Shown here piece by piece: positions 17,386 to 26,581 of a stretch of DNA of 64,000 nt. A model generated the notes under the pieces. The model was not told where the DNA came from and did not search any database. It saw only the letters and a list, made by a program, of their open reading frames with translations. The translations under genes were made by a program, and so were the position numbers. The number at the start of each line of letters is the position of its first letter. Positions within the stretch are counted from its first letter, which is position 1. The DNA lies in the NCBI RefSeq assembly GCF_025144335.1, contig NZ_CP083539.1, positions 94,501 through 158,500 of the forward strand, given 5' to 3'. Origin of the DNA: Jannaschia sp. W003. Its GTDB lineage: Bacteria > Pseudomonadota > Alphaproteobacteria > Rhodobacterales > Rhodobacteraceae.

Positions 17386-18134
17386 CCCAGACCTCGGACC
17401 GGGAGGCGGTGCTGATCCTCGGCGGCCGCTCCGACATCGGGCAGGCCATCGCGGCGCGCTTCGCGGCGGCCGGCCACGCGGTGAACCTGGCGGCGCGCGG
17501 CGCGGCCTCGCTGGAGCCGGCGCGCGCGGACATGGCGCTGCGCCACGGCGTGCCGGTCTCCGCGGCCGAGTTCGACGTGCTCGACACCGCGGCGATGGCC
17601 GGCTTCGTGGACGGGCTGGACCCGGAGCCGGGCATCGTCGTCTGCGTCGTCGGCGCCATGGGCAAGCAGGCCGAGAGCGAGCGCGACCTCGAGGCGGCCG
17701 CCCGCGTGATGCGGTCGAACTACGAGGGGCCGGCGCTGATCCTGGGGCTGTTCGCCGAGCGGATGGCGGCGCGGGGCCGGGGGGTGATCGTCGGCGTCAG
17801 CTCGGTGGCCGGCGACCGGGGGCGGGCGTCGAACTACGTCTACGGCTCGGCCAAGGCGGGGTTCACGGCGTTCCTGTCGGGGCTGCGCAACCGGCTGCAC
17901 GGCGCGGGGGTGCGGGTGATCACCGTGAAGCCCGGCTTCGTGGCGACCCGCATGACCGAAGGCATGGACACGCCCACGCCGCTGACCGCGCAGCCCGACG
18001 AGGTGGGCCGCGCGGTGCTGCGCGCGGTGGAGGGCCGCGGCGGCGACGTGCTCTACGTCCGCCCCGTGTGGCGGCTGGTGATGGGGATCATCGGCGCGCT
18101 GCCCGAGAGCGTGTTCAAGAAGACCAGGCTGTGA
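17382..18134 (+). CDS. DprE2-like SDR, decaprenylphosphoryl-2-keto-pentose reductase
   Basis: A 250-residue short-chain reductase predicted to reduce the 2-keto intermediate made by the upstream oxidase, completing epimerisation of ribose to arabinose on the lipid carrier. The nucleotide motif LGGRSDIGQAIA is at about residues 13-24, and the catalytic Tyr154/Lys158 lie in SNYVYGSAKAGF. The C-terminus, VRPVWRLVMGIIGALPESVFKK, is an amphipathic/hydrophobic anchor seen in DprE2 homologues. It is coupled to both neighbours by GTGA overlaps. Confidence 0.82.
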   Translation: MTQTSDREAVLILGGRSDIGQAIAARFAAAGHAVNLAARGAASLEPARADMALRHGVPVSAAEFDVLDTAAMAGFVDGLDPEPGIVVCVVGAMGKQAESERDLEAAARVMRSNYEGPALILGLFAERMAARGRGVIVGVSSVAGDRGRASNYVYGSAKAGFTAFLSGLRNRLHGAGVRVITVKPGFVATRMTEGMDTPTPLTAQPDEVGRAVLRAVEGRGGDVLYVRPVWRLVMGIIGALPESVFKKTRL

Positions 18135-18964
18135 CCGGCCGCCTGCCGGACGCGATCGTCGTCGGCGCGCCTAAGACGGGGACCACCACCCTGTGCGCCG
18201 CGCTGGCACGGGTGGACGGCATCTGGATGTATCCGCGCAAGGAGACGCATTTCTTCAACGACCACTACGCGCGGCGCGGGATCGACTGGTACCGCGACCT
18301 GTTCCGCGACGCCCCCGAGGACGCGCTGGTGATGGAGGGCACGCCGGACTACGCGATGGCGCCGGGGATCGACGAGACCTTCGCGCGCATGGCCCGGCAC
18401 GTCCCCCGCGCGCGCCTCGTCTACATGCTGCGCGAGCCGGTCGCGCGCGTGGAGTCCCACCTCGTGCAGATGATGGCCAACCACCGGCGCGCGATGCCGC
18501 TGGCCGAGGCGCTGGCCCGGTGGCCCGAGGTGGTGGACACCAGCGACTACCCCGCCGTGCTGGCGGCCATCCACCGCCATTACCCGGCCGGACAGGTGCA
18601 CGTGCTGACGCTGGAGGACTACCGCGCCGATCCCCGCGCCTGCCACGCGCGCGTCCTGCGGTTCCTCGGTCGGACGGGGGATCTGAGCCCCGCGCTCGAC
18701 GCGATGGAGGGGCAGGCGGTGCTCCACACCCGCGCGGGGCAGGGGATCGACCGCCCGCTCCTGGCCTGGCTGCGGCGGCTGCCGAACTACGACCGGCTGA
18801 ACGCGCTGATGCCGGGGCCGGTGATCCGGCTCGGCAAGCGAGCCCTGCGCCGTCCCCTGCGCGTAGAGGGCAGCCTTCCCGATGCCGCACGCGCCCGCCT
18901 CGACGCCCGCCTCCGGCCCGGCTGGGAGCGGCTATGCGAGACCGCGCGCGTCGGGGCGGTTTGA
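18131..18964 (+). CDS. Sulfotransferase (PAPS-dependent)
   Basis: A 277-residue sulfotransferase-fold protein. The 5'-phosphosulfate loop GAPKTGTTT is at residues 12-20, and the 3'-phosphate-binding segment LREPVARVESHL near residues 100-111. The KETHFFND segment matches heparan-sulfate-type/NodH-like enzymes that sulfate glycans. It is the last gene of the five-gene arabinofuranose-donor operon (GTGA overlap), which suggests that the arabinose or its acceptor glycan is sulfated. The acceptor is not known. Confidence 0.82.
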   Translation: MTGRLPDAIVVGAPKTGTTTLCAALARVDGIWMYPRKETHFFNDHYARRGIDWYRDLFRDAPEDALVMEGTPDYAMAPGIDETFARMARHVPRARLVYMLREPVARVESHLVQMMANHRRAMPLAEALARWPEVVDTSDYPAVLAAIHRHYPAGQVHVLTLEDYRADPRACHARVLRFLGRTGDLSPALDAMEGQAVLHTRAGQGIDRPLLAWLRRLPNYDRLNALMPGPVIRLGKRALRRPLRVEGSLPDAARARLDARLRPGWERLCETARVGAV

Positions 18965-19357
18965 AGGGTGAAGGTTCGGAGCGCCCGCGATCGTTTCGCG
19001 TCCGCTCCCGGCCGGTAGGAGCATGTCGACGCATGGTCCGAAGGACGGTGCCTCGGGAGCTAGATCCCTTGAATGCGCGCCATGCGACGATGCGGGTCCA
19101 TGGATAGCGAAGTTCCACCGCGGAATCCGTGTTATGTATCGTGACGATCTCGTGCAGCTTGGGAGGAGCGTTCGGCTTCGGTTCTACCAGCGCAGGGTTG
19201 CCGGCTTTGTCCGGGCGACGGCATGGGCAGTTCCTATCGCGAGCGCGAGGCCTGCTCCGTAAGCCTTGGTCATCGTGCACCGGCAGGAGCGGACCGACGG
19301 CGATGCGTGGGTTTTCGTATGAGAGGACGGGGCGGCGCAGGGCCGCCCCGCCTGGGG
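18965..19357. other. 393-bp gap with lower GC and no recognisable gene
   Basis: Between the convergent sulfotransferase and G8 genes lies sequence visibly poorer in GC than the flanks (for example around 19080-19260). Short open frames exist on both strands, but none has a family signature or a good ribosome site. A minus-strand frame around 19050-19250 reads as a plausible protein fragment without start or stop context, so a decayed gene or mobile-element remnant is possible. The right end holds a strong hairpin described separately. Confidence 0.4.
19328..19350 (-). terminator. Hairpin after the G8-domain gene
   Basis: CGGGGCGGC at 19328-19336 pairs with GCCGCCCCG at 19342-19350 around a five-base loop. 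On the minus strand it begins eight bases past the stop codon of the large G8 gene, and a pyrimidine-rich stretch follows. The stem is a strong intrinsic-type terminator, although there is no clean T-run. Confidence 0.6.
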
Positions 19358-22300
19358 TCAGGCGATCCAGTCGTTCTCGTAGATCACGCCGGTCTCGATG
19401 GCGACGAAGCCGATCGCCTCCTGGTTGTGATGCCTCGTCTCCTTGTCCGCGGACTGCTCCTCCTGGACGAAGACGTTCGCGCGGCCCCGCTCCAGCATCG
19501 CGAGACGAAGCGCCGCCGTGTCGAACCCGTTGGCCGTCTGCATGTCGGCCAGGAACACGAACTCGCTCTCCATCGTGCCGTCGAAGTCGACGAACTCCTG
19601 CTTGTGACCGATCAGGTTGTCGGCGACGCCGACCAGCGGGCCGGAGCCATCCGTGCCACGGGACACGGCGATCCAGTCGAACTCGCCCTCGGCGGCGCCG
19701 CGACCCAGCCGCTCCTCGCCCTGGAGGCGGATATCGAAGCCGTCCTCCGTGACGTTGTCGATGCGGTCCGTGAGGGGTCGCCCATCCGAGCCGCCCTGGA
19801 CTTGGGCCAGCACCACCGGCCCCGCTGCGTGATCGGCCGCGAACGCGATGCTTCCGATCTTGGCGCCGAGCGACCCGCTGCCCGCCTCGATGATGCGACC
19901 GTCGGCCAACTCGTGCGTGCCGGCCTCGATCGCCATCCAGCCCACCGTCTCCAACATGTGCGCACCGTCGAGGTAGTCCCATTCCTGGATCCGGATCTCG
20001 AAGCCCGTGTCGGTCACGTTGCGCGTCTCGACGACGGCGCCCTCCCCTCCGTTGCTGGTGGGCGGACCGGCGACGACGACCGCGTTCTCGATGACGTCGT
20101 CGAACGAGACCTTGACCCAACCGTCGCCGTTCGCGGCGCGCTGCAGCTCGATGCGGCCGACCTGACCGATCGCGTCGGGCGCGTCCGGCGAGGGTTCGGG
20201 CGTCGGCTCCGGTTCGGGCTGCGGCTCGGGCTCAGTGGTCGGTTCCGGCTCCGGCTGCGGTGCGGGTTCCGGCTCGGGGGCCGGCTCCGGCGTCGGCTCC
20301 GGCGCGGGCTCCGGCTCCGGCGTCGGCGCACCGTTGGCGGTGGCGATCTCGATCGCGTCCACGCGGGCGCGCTCGCCGGCGTCGCTCCGGCCCTCGATCG
20401 TCACGGTCTGCCCGCGCTCGAGCGCGACGCCCTCCAGTGTCACCGTGTGCAGCGCGTTGTCGTCGCGGTCCAGCGCCCAGGTGCCCACGGCCGCGCCGTC
20501 GACCAGCACCGAGACCTCGCCCTGCCCGTCGTTCTCGTCGAAGTAGGTCAGGCTCACGTCGTAGCTGCCGCTGCCGCCCTCGAAGGTGGTCGAGGCGCGC
20601 GCCACGCCGACGCCCTTGTCGACGAGCTTGGCGACCGCGCCGCCCGACGCCGCGGACTTGCTGTCCACCGCGTAGTTCTCGAGCACGAGGTCCTCGGCCT
20701 CGAGGCGCAGGACCGAGCTCGCCAGAACCTCCGTGCCGCCCGAAGGCGCAGGCGCGGAAACCTCTTCTTCCGGTGCGGGCGCAGGTGCGGGCTCGGGGGC
20801 CGGCTCAGGCGTGGGCTCGGGTTGCGGCTCAGGCTTGGGCTCGGGCTCCGGGGCGGGTTCAGGCTCCGGCTGGGGCTGGGGCTGGGGCTGGGGCTGGGGC
20901 TCGGGCTCCGGTGCAAGCTCGGGCTCGGGCTGCGGGGCGGGTTCGGGCGCCGGCTCCGGCGCGGGCGCGGGCTTGGGGGTCGGAACCACCTCGGGCGCGT
21001 CGAGCTGGTTGCCCTGCACGCCGATCTCCCGCAGGTCCAGCAGCACGAAGTCGCTGACGCCGTCCGGGCCGATGCGGTCGGGCAGCGCGCCGTGCACGAC
21101 GGTGCCCGCGGGCAGGTCGTCCTTGCCCGTGACGAAGTCCAGCCGAATCGCGGCCTCGGCCGACATCACGCTGCCGGTCACCCGGTCGGAGACCGGCACG
21201 TCGACCAGGATGTAGTACTTGCCGTTCTCGAGGTAGACCCCCTGATAGGCGGCGTTGTCGTCCCAGAACTTGCGGTCCGACATCTCGACCGTCGTCGTCC
21301 CGATCGCGTCGGTCTTCTCGACCACGATCTCGACGGTGTCCCACCAGTTCGCCATCGCGTCGGTATGGCTCACGACGCGGGCCTCGAGGCGGCCGATGTC
21401 CAGCTTGTCGAGCGCGTTCGCCGAGTCGTCGCGGAAGCGGAACTGCGAGGACAGGCCCTCGAAGTCGTAGACCTCGGCCACGTCCTCCCAGGTGTTGCCG
21501 AAGACGACGTCGGCGAGGGGGCGCGTGTCGGAGGTGCCGAACGTGTCGCTGAAGATGCCCTTCTCGAAGCCGCGGAAGTCGTTGTCCACGACCGCCAGCT
21601 CCACGAAGGTGTGCCCGACGATGCCGGTGGTCGCCTTGGCGACGTTGTTGAGGCCGTTGTGCAGGTTCGTCATGCCGCCTTCGGTGGCGACGAAGCTGCT
21701 GTTCTTGATCAGGTAGTTGCCCTGGTAGATGCCCAGCACGCCGGCGTTCACCTCCCAGCCGACGAAGCCGTCGATGATGCTGGGGACGTCCATCTCGGTG
21801 GGCCGTTTCTTCGCGGTCGAGGTGAAGCCCACGTGGGCCACCAGCGCCTCGTTGTTGTCGAAGCTGCGCAGCGGGACCTCGGACAGGGTCGCGGTCTCGC
21901 GGCCCATGAACTGGCTGTAGCCGTTGACGTCCTCGAAGGCGGCCGTGTCCGGGTCGATGTCGGAGATGCCGTCGCCGTTGCCCATCGGCCAGAACGAGTA
22001 GCCCGCGCCGTTCGAGCTGACGGCGACGTTGTCGTGCGCCTCGACGGTGCGCGACTTGAAGCCGAAGCCGATGCCCTGGGTGAAGGAGTCGTTTAGGATC
22101 TGCATCCGCCCGCCGACGTGCTCCACGCCCTTGCCGCTGTGGACCGGGTTGAAGGTGCTGTAGGTGCCGGTGGTATGGATCGTGATGTTGTCGGACCAGG
22201 TGCCGGTCTCGTTGCCGGCCTCCGCGATGATGGCGCCGCCGTTCACGCCGAACACCGCGTTCGAGATCACGTCGAGGTTGGCGTCGTGGTGGACGATGCC

Positions 22301-23431
22301 CCAGCCGGGGCTGCCCCACACGGCGTTGCCCTCGGCGACCGAGGCGTCGGCGTCGCCGGTCCGGTGGAAGTGCAGCGCGTAGCGGCCGCCCACGTTGGTG
22401 CCGCCGTCGGTATCGAGCAGCTCCGACTTGTCGGTCCGCCCCAGCTCGACGAACTCCGCGTTCTTCACCGCGACGTCGCCGTTGTGCATGAACATGACGT
22501 GCCCGCGCTCCTCGATCGGGACGGTCTTGCCGTCGCCGAACTCTGCGGAGGGGTCGATCTCGGTGCCGATCACCACGTTGCGGGTGTAGTTGGCGACCGG
22601 AACCTGGAAGCTGGTGCCGTTCAGGTCGTCGGGCGTCCTGTGGTCGTACTGGAGGGCCTGGTCGAGCGTCACCGAGACCCGGCCGCCCGACAGTGCCTGG
22701 ATGCCGGTGATCGAGACCACCTCGTCCTGGAACGTGTTGTCGCCCACGAACTTGGTGCCGGCCACGACGATCTTGTCGCCGACCTGCCAGCCCTCGGCGC
22801 CATCGAGGACGATCTTACGGTCGCCCGCCATGGGGTCGACCACGGCGCGGACGTGATCGGCCTTGTCCTGGCCGACGATGCTGACCGAGCCGTGGGTCAC
22901 GACCCCCTTGCTGAGCTGTCCCGGATCGTTCTCGGCGTCGAAGATCGAGCCGTTGTCGCGGTGGATCACGATCTCGGCCGTGACGCCCTCCCGGACCGGG
23001 TTGCCGTCGACGCCCACGGTCAGGACCGAGGTCGGGCCGGTCAGCAGCGTGTCGACCACCATCTTGGTGTCGGTCGCCACCGCGAAGTGCAGCTCACCGT
23101 CGACGCCCACGCGGTCGAGGCGCGCATCGCTCACATCGTCGTATACAACGGAGATTTCTTTTGGTATGTAGACGCTTGCACCGGTCGCGGGAATCTTCCC
23201 GTTCGCCCAGGTGTTCGGGTCGAACCACGATCCGCCATTGACCGCGACGGAGGTGCCTGCGTCGGAGGCCTTGGGCATGAGGTTCAGGAGCAGGGAATGG
23301 TCTGCCTGCTTGTTCTCGTTGCCCGTGTGGGCCGACATGTGACCGTGATGCATAGCAGCGTCCTGCTGCGAGATCGCCTCGGAGAGGGTCGTCTTCCCTC
23401 CCCCGACGAGGTCCTGCACTATCGATGCCAT
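19358..23431 (-). CDS. Large surface protein: G8 domain, beta-helix (CEMIP-like), carbohydrate-binding-like module and C-terminal lectin-like repeats
   Basis: A 1,357-residue modular protein. Residues 65-165 match a G8 domain ([16 protein letters not shown]). Residues 170-800 look like a right-handed beta-helix with [10 protein letters not shown], the motif typical of CEMIP/TMEM2-type proteins. A Pro-Glu-rich linker (about 815-890) leads to a CBM6/36-like module (about 895-1030), a second Pro-Glu linker, and two C-terminal beta repeats ([34 protein letters not shown]). No Sec signal is seen at the N-terminus ([15 protein letters not shown]), so non-classical or type I export is likely. ATG 23431 is chosen for GGAGA about ten bases upstream; an in-frame start 108 bases earlier is less likely. 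Substrate is unknown. Confidence 0.75.
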   Translation of the reverse strand: MASIVQDLVGGGKTTLSEAISQQDAAMHHGHMSAHTGNENKQADHSLLLNLMPKASDAGTSVAVNGGSWFDPNTWANGKIPATGASVYIPKEISVVYDDVSDARLDRVGVDGELHFAVATDTKMVVDTLLTGPTSVLTVGVDGNPVREGVTAEIVIHRDNGSIFDAENDPGQLSKGVVTHGSVSIVGQDKADHVRAVVDPMAGDRKIVLDGAEGWQVGDKIVVAGTKFVGDNTFQDEVVSITGIQALSGGRVSVTLDQALQYDHRTPDDLNGTSFQVPVANYTRNVVIGTEIDPSAEFGDGKTVPIEERGHVMFMHNGDVAVKNAEFVELGRTDKSELLDTDGGTNVGGRYALHFHRTGDADASVAEGNAVWGSPGWGIVHHDANLDVISNAVFGVNGGAIIAEAGNETGTWSDNITIHTTGTYSTFNPVHSGKGVEHVGGRMQILNDSFTQGIGFGFKSRTVEAHDNVAVSSNGAGYSFWPMGNGDGISDIDPDTAAFEDVNGYSQFMGRETATLSEVPLRSFDNNEALVAHVGFTSTAKKRPTEMDVPSIIDGFVGWEVNAGVLGIYQGNYLIKNSSFVATEGGMTNLHNGLNNVAKATTGIVGHTFVELAVVDNDFRGFEKGIFSDTFGTSDTRPLADVVFGNTWEDVAEVYDFEGLSSQFRFRDDSANALDKLDIGRLEARVVSHTDAMANWWDTVEIVVEKTDAIGTTTVEMSDRKFWDDNAAYQGVYLENGKYYILVDVPVSDRVTGSVMSAEAAIRLDFVTGKDDLPAGTVVHGALPDRIGPDGVSDFVLLDLREIGVQGNQLDAPEVVPTPKPAPAPEPAPEPAPQPEPELAPEPEPQPQPQPQPQPEPEPAPEPEPKPEPQPEPTPEPAPEPAPAPAPEEEVSAPAPSGGTEVLASSVLRLEAEDLVLENYAVDSKSAASGGAVAKLVDKGVGVARASTTFEGGSGSYDVSLTYFDENDGQGEVSVLVDGAAVGTWALDRDDNALHTVTLEGVALERGQTVTIEGRSDAGERARVDAIEIATANGAPTPEPEPAPEPTPEPAPEPEPAPQPEPEPTTEPEPQPEPEPTPEPSPDAPDAIGQVGRIELQRAANGDGWVKVSFDDVIENAVVVAGPPTSNGGEGAVVETRNVTDTGFEIRIQEWDYLDGAHMLETVGWMAIEAGTHELADGRIIEAGSGSLGAKIGSIAFAADHAAGPVVLAQVQGGSDGRPLTDRIDNVTEDGFDIRLQGEERLGRGAAEGEFDWIAVSRGTDGSGPLVGVADNLIGHKQEFVDFDGTMESEFVFLADMQTANGFDTAALRLAMLERGRANVFVQEEQSADKETRHHNQEAIGFVAIETGVIYENDWIA
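20330..20850 (-). repeat. Near-identical module copy A (inverted relative to 38500-39025)
   Basis: This part of the G8 gene encodes the end of a Pro-Glu linker ([18 protein letters not shown]) and a carbohydrate-binding-like module. The same segment is found in the DUF5060 hydrolase gene on the opposite strand. In the module proper I find only two amino-acid differences (Val/Ala in NYAVDS versus NYAADS, and Thr/Ser in GTWALD versus GSWALD). The high nucleotide identity points to recent duplication or gene conversion. Confidence 0.85.
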
Positions 23432-23924
23432 TTCTGTGCGTCTCCGGAGATCAGTTGCTGCTCGGTTCTTTGTGCCAATATCGGCCAAGTTGGGCGGTGC
23501 CGGGGCATGCGGATGGCCCGGCTGGTCCGGTGTCGGCACCTAAGGGACAATCGAGCGGGGTGCATGCCGACCGTTTCTTTACGGAGGGTAAATCAGCGCC
23601 TTGCCGCTAGGCTTTTTCCCGCCGCCATTCGTTCCCCGCAAAACCGCCCTCCGCGTTCCCCGCACACCCGCGAACCCTCCCCCGTCCGTTCCGGTCGGAC
23701 TCTCGCGCGACCGCACAGAATGGCGCCCCGATCGGCGTTTCTCGGGGAAAACTGCCCCCACGGCAGGAACCTGCCGATTCGGAGCTTGACCTAAGGGGAG
23801 GCAAGAGGGCGCTCCGGCGGGCTCTGGCCACCGTGCGGCGGCCGGACGTGCCGCGGACGAGGCTTGCCAACGCGGCCCGCAGCGCGGAGGCTCGCGGGGG
23901 AAGTCTGTCCGCGCAGGGGGGTGA
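23432..23924. promoter_or_regulatory. Divergent regulatory region between the G8 gene and the Gfo/Idh gene
   Basis: A 493-base gap with no credible gene. Facing the G8 gene, TGTCCCTTAGGTG (minus strand, 23537-23549) and a TTTACGGAGGGTAAA inverted repeat (around 23578-23592) are visible. Facing the dehydrogenase, the perfect palindrome CGGCAGGAACCTGCCG (23761-23776) is followed by TTGACCTAAGGGG (23786-23798). Similar elements recur in other gaps of the locus, so a shared regulator is plausible. Promoter boxes could not be assigned with confidence. Confidence 0.45.
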
Positions 23925-25112
23925 ATGCCGGGGGGAGGGGAACGTGCGACGCGAGCCGTGGGCATCGCTTTCGTGGGCGTGGGCTATGTCGCCGACCTCT
24001 ACGTGCAGACGCTCCGGAACTGGACCGAGCTGCTGGACCTGCGCGGCGTGTTCGACCGGCGCGGGGACCGCCTCGCCACCTACGCCGCCTTCCACGGCGT
24101 CCCGACCTACGACGACCTCGACGCGGTGCTGGCCGATCCGGCGGTGGAGATCGTGGTCAACCTCACCAATCCCGACCAGCACCACGAGATCACGGGCCGG
24201 GCGCTCGCCGCCGGCAAGCACGTCTACTCGGAGAAGCCGCTCGCGCTGACGCTGGACGGCGCTCGCGAGCTCGTGGCGCAGGCCGATGCGGCCGGGCGGC
24301 ACGTCGTCTCGGCGCCGTCGAGCCTGCTGGGCGAGGCCGCGCAGACCCTGCGCCGCGCGGTGGTGGAGCAGGTCCGCGGCCGCCCTCGGCTGGTCTACGC
24401 GGAGATGGACGACGGGCTGGTGCACCGCATCGGCTACCAGAACTGGCGCACCCGCAGCGGCGCGCCCTGGCCCGCCGAGGACGAGTTCCGCACCGGCTGC
24501 ACCCTGGAACATGCGGGCTACTCATTGACCTGGCTGGTCGGCCTGTTCGGCCCCGTGCGGCACATGGTGACGGGCGTGGGCCTGCTGATCCCCGACAAGG
24601 GTCCGGACACGCCGGAGCCCTATGCCACGCCGGACTTCAGCTGCGCCGTGCTGCGCTTCGACGACGGCGTCATGGCGCGGCTCACGAACAGCATCGTCGC
24701 GCCCCACGACCACCGGTTCCGCGTGTTCTGCGACGACGGCGTCCTTGAGGTCGACGAGACCTGGGACTTCAGCGCGCAGATCCGGTCCGTGCCCGTGGCC
24801 GACAGCCGCGCCCGGCGGCTGGCCCGCAAGACGCTGGGCTGGGACGGGGGGCGCGTGCTCAAGCCCGTGCACCGGCGGCGGATCTCCACGGCGCGGCGCG
24901 GCTACCACATGGACTTCGCGCTCGGCGTGGCCGAGATGGCGCAGGCGATCCGCGCCGGACGGGTGCCGCGGCTGGCGGGGGAGTTCTCGCTGCACATCAC
25001 CGAGGTGTCGCTGGCCATGCAGCATCCGGAGCGGTTCGGCGCCGAGTACGTGCCCCGCTCCGCGCCCGGTCCGGTCGCGTCGATGCTGTGGGACGACGGT
25101 GCGATCGGCTGA
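23925..25112 (+). CDS. Gfo/Idh/MocA-family sugar oxidoreductase
   Basis: A 395-residue NAD(P)-dependent oxidoreductase. The N-terminal nucleotide-binding strand AFVGVGYVADLY is near residues 15-26, EKPLAL carries the catalytic lysine near residue 106, and the C-terminal alpha/beta domain follows with HAGYSLTWLVGLFG in the substrate region. It probably makes or modifies a nucleotide-activated or free sugar for the surface polysaccharide. GGGGGG lies about five bases before ATG 23925. Its end is ten bases from the convergent flippase gene. Specific substrate unknown. Confidence 0.75.
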   Translation: MPGGGERATRAVGIAFVGVGYVADLYVQTLRNWTELLDLRGVFDRRGDRLATYAAFHGVPTYDDLDAVLADPAVEIVVNLTNPDQHHEITGRALAAGKHVYSEKPLALTLDGARELVAQADAAGRHVVSAPSSLLGEAAQTLRRAVVEQVRGRPRLVYAEMDDGLVHRIGYQNWRTRSGAPWPAEDEFRTGCTLEHAGYSLTWLVGLFGPVRHMVTGVGLLIPDKGPDTPEPYATPDFSCAVLRFDDGVMARLTNSIVAPHDHRFRVFCDDGVLEVDETWDFSAQIRSVPVADSRARRLARKTLGWDGGRVLKPVHRRRISTARRGYHMDFALGVAEMAQAIRAGRVPRLAGEFSLHITEVSLAMQHPERFGAEYVPRSAPGPVASMLWDDGAIG

Positions 25113-25122
25113 CCAGAGGCCC

Positions 25123-26577
25123 CTAGCGGAAGACGGAGACTGCCCCGCGCAGCGCCCGTAGGTCGGCCAGCGCGAGCAGCAGGTAGGCGGCCAGCGTCGC
25201 GAGCGCGGCGAGCGAGAGGTCCATCGCCGGCGGCAGTCCGAGCGGCGCCGTGCCGAAGCGTATCGCGAGACCCGCCCCGACCGCCGCCGTGAGGGCCGGC
25301 GCCACGCTGCCCAAGGCCTCGCCCCAGCCCAGGGGGATGATCCGGCGGGCCAGCGCCCAGCCCCGCGGCACGTAGGCCAGCGCCCAGACCGAGATCGCCG
25401 CCGCGACGGCCAGCAGGCCGAACGAGGACGCCGCGAGCACCAGCGCCACGCAGAGCAGCGTCCCCTCGGCGGTGAGGCGGACCTGCACGTCGGTGCGGCC
25501 GGTGGCGCGGAACACGCAGACCAGCGTGGTAATCGTCACCGCCTCCAGCGCCACGCCCGGGACCGCCAGCGCGAACACCGGCGCCACCGCGCTCCACTTC
25601 TCGGACAGCATCGCCGGGAAGAGAACCGGCCCCGCCGCGACGACCCCGCCCAGACCGGGCAGCAGCACCGTGGCGAGCAGGCGGACCGACGCGAGATAGG
25701 TCCGGGCCAGGCGGGGCGGGTCGTCGCGCGCGCGGGCCATGCGCACGAACACCACCGCCGAGGCCGGGCCGGCGAGGCCGAACTGCGGCAGGCGCGCGAA
25801 GCGCTGGTGCATCGCGTAGACCCCCAGCGGCAACGGCCCGAGGACCCGGCCGATCACGAGCGTCGTCGCCTGGAGCCGCATCACGCTCAGCAGCGAGGTG
25901 GCGATGGTGTCGCGGGCGAAGCGCAGGTGCTCGGTCAGGTGCCCGCGCGAGAAGGTCGCCGCCGGTCGGAACCGCGAGAGCGCCACGATCCCGGCCGCGC
26001 GGATCCCGGCGAGGGCGAGCTGCTGCGCCACCAGGGCCCAGAGCCCCGCGCCGAGCAGGGCGAGCCCGACCGCCGCCGCCATGCCCGCCGCCGCCGCCGC
26101 CGCCTGCAGCGCGGCGAGCGCGCCGTACTGCTCGCGGCGCTCGATCTCTGCGTTGTGCGCGGCGGTGGCGGCCTGGAGCAGCGGCAGCGCCGCCAGCGCG
26201 CACATCGCCGCCAGCAGCCGCGGCTGGTCGAACCACGCCGCCAGCAGCGGCGCGGCCGCCAGCACGGCCGCAGCCAGCCCCACCCCGATGGCGACGAGCA
26301 GCCAGAAGACGCTGGACCATTCCGCCCGGTCGACCCGGCGCGTGCGGATCAGCGAGCGGCCGAAGCCCCCGTCGCTGATCGTCCCGGCCAGGACCACCAC
26401 CGTCATCGCCAGGGCCATCACCCCGAAGTCGGCGATCGACAGCAGGCGCGCGAGGATCGGCAGGATCAGGATCTGCGAGAGCGCGACGAAGCCCCGCGAC
26501 AGGACCAGCGCGCCGACGTTCAGGAAGAAGGGGCGTTGGGGCGGGGCCGCTTCGGATGGTTCGGCCGGGGCGCTCAT
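25123..26577 (-). CDS. Polysaccharide flippase, Wzx/WzxC-like (MOP superfamily)
   Basis: A 484-residue integral membrane protein with about twelve to fourteen hydrophobic segments. The N-terminal region (VGALVLSRGFVALSQILILPILARLLS, ADFGVMALAMTVV) and SDGGFGRSLIRTRR match the lipopolysaccharide/colanic-acid flippase WzxC pattern. Its expected role is moving the lipid-linked repeat unit across the inner membrane. The start lies four bases after the stop of the GT-C gene, so translation is probably coupled, and the two follow the Wzz/BY-kinase-like gene in one operon. Confidence 0.85.
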   Translation of the reverse strand: MSAPAEPSEAAPPQRPFFLNVGALVLSRGFVALSQILILPILARLLSIADFGVMALAMTVVVLAGTISDGGFGRSLIRTRRVDRAEWSSVFWLLVAIGVGLAAAVLAAAPLLAAWFDQPRLLAAMCALAALPLLQAATAAHNAEIERREQYGALAALQAAAAAAGMAAAVGLALLGAGLWALVAQQLALAGIRAAGIVALSRFRPAATFSRGHLTEHLRFARDTIATSLLSVMRLQATTLVIGRVLGPLPLGVYAMHQRFARLPQFGLAGPASAVVFVRMARARDDPPRLARTYLASVRLLATVLLPGLGGVVAAGPVLFPAMLSEKWSAVAPVFALAVPGVALEAVTITTLVCVFRATGRTDVQVRLTAEGTLLCVALVLAASSFGLLAVAAAISVWALAYVPRGWALARRIIPLGWGEALGSVAPALTAAVGAGLAIRFGTAPLGLPPAMDLSLAALATLAAYLLLALADLRALRGAVSVFR

Positions 26578-26581
26578 GGGG

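Noticed and set aside
14160..18134. Recent transfer of the DprE-type cassette from an actinobacterium.
   Set aside because: Base composition and overlap style match the neighbouring genes, and the HAD-UbiA fusion differs from mycobacteria. Similar cassettes exist in proteobacteria, so there is no positive sign of recent transfer.
19358..23431. Calling the G8 protein a hyaluronidase.
   Set aside because: Domain similarity to CEMIP does not establish hyaluronan as substrate, and no catalytic residues could be assigned with confidence.
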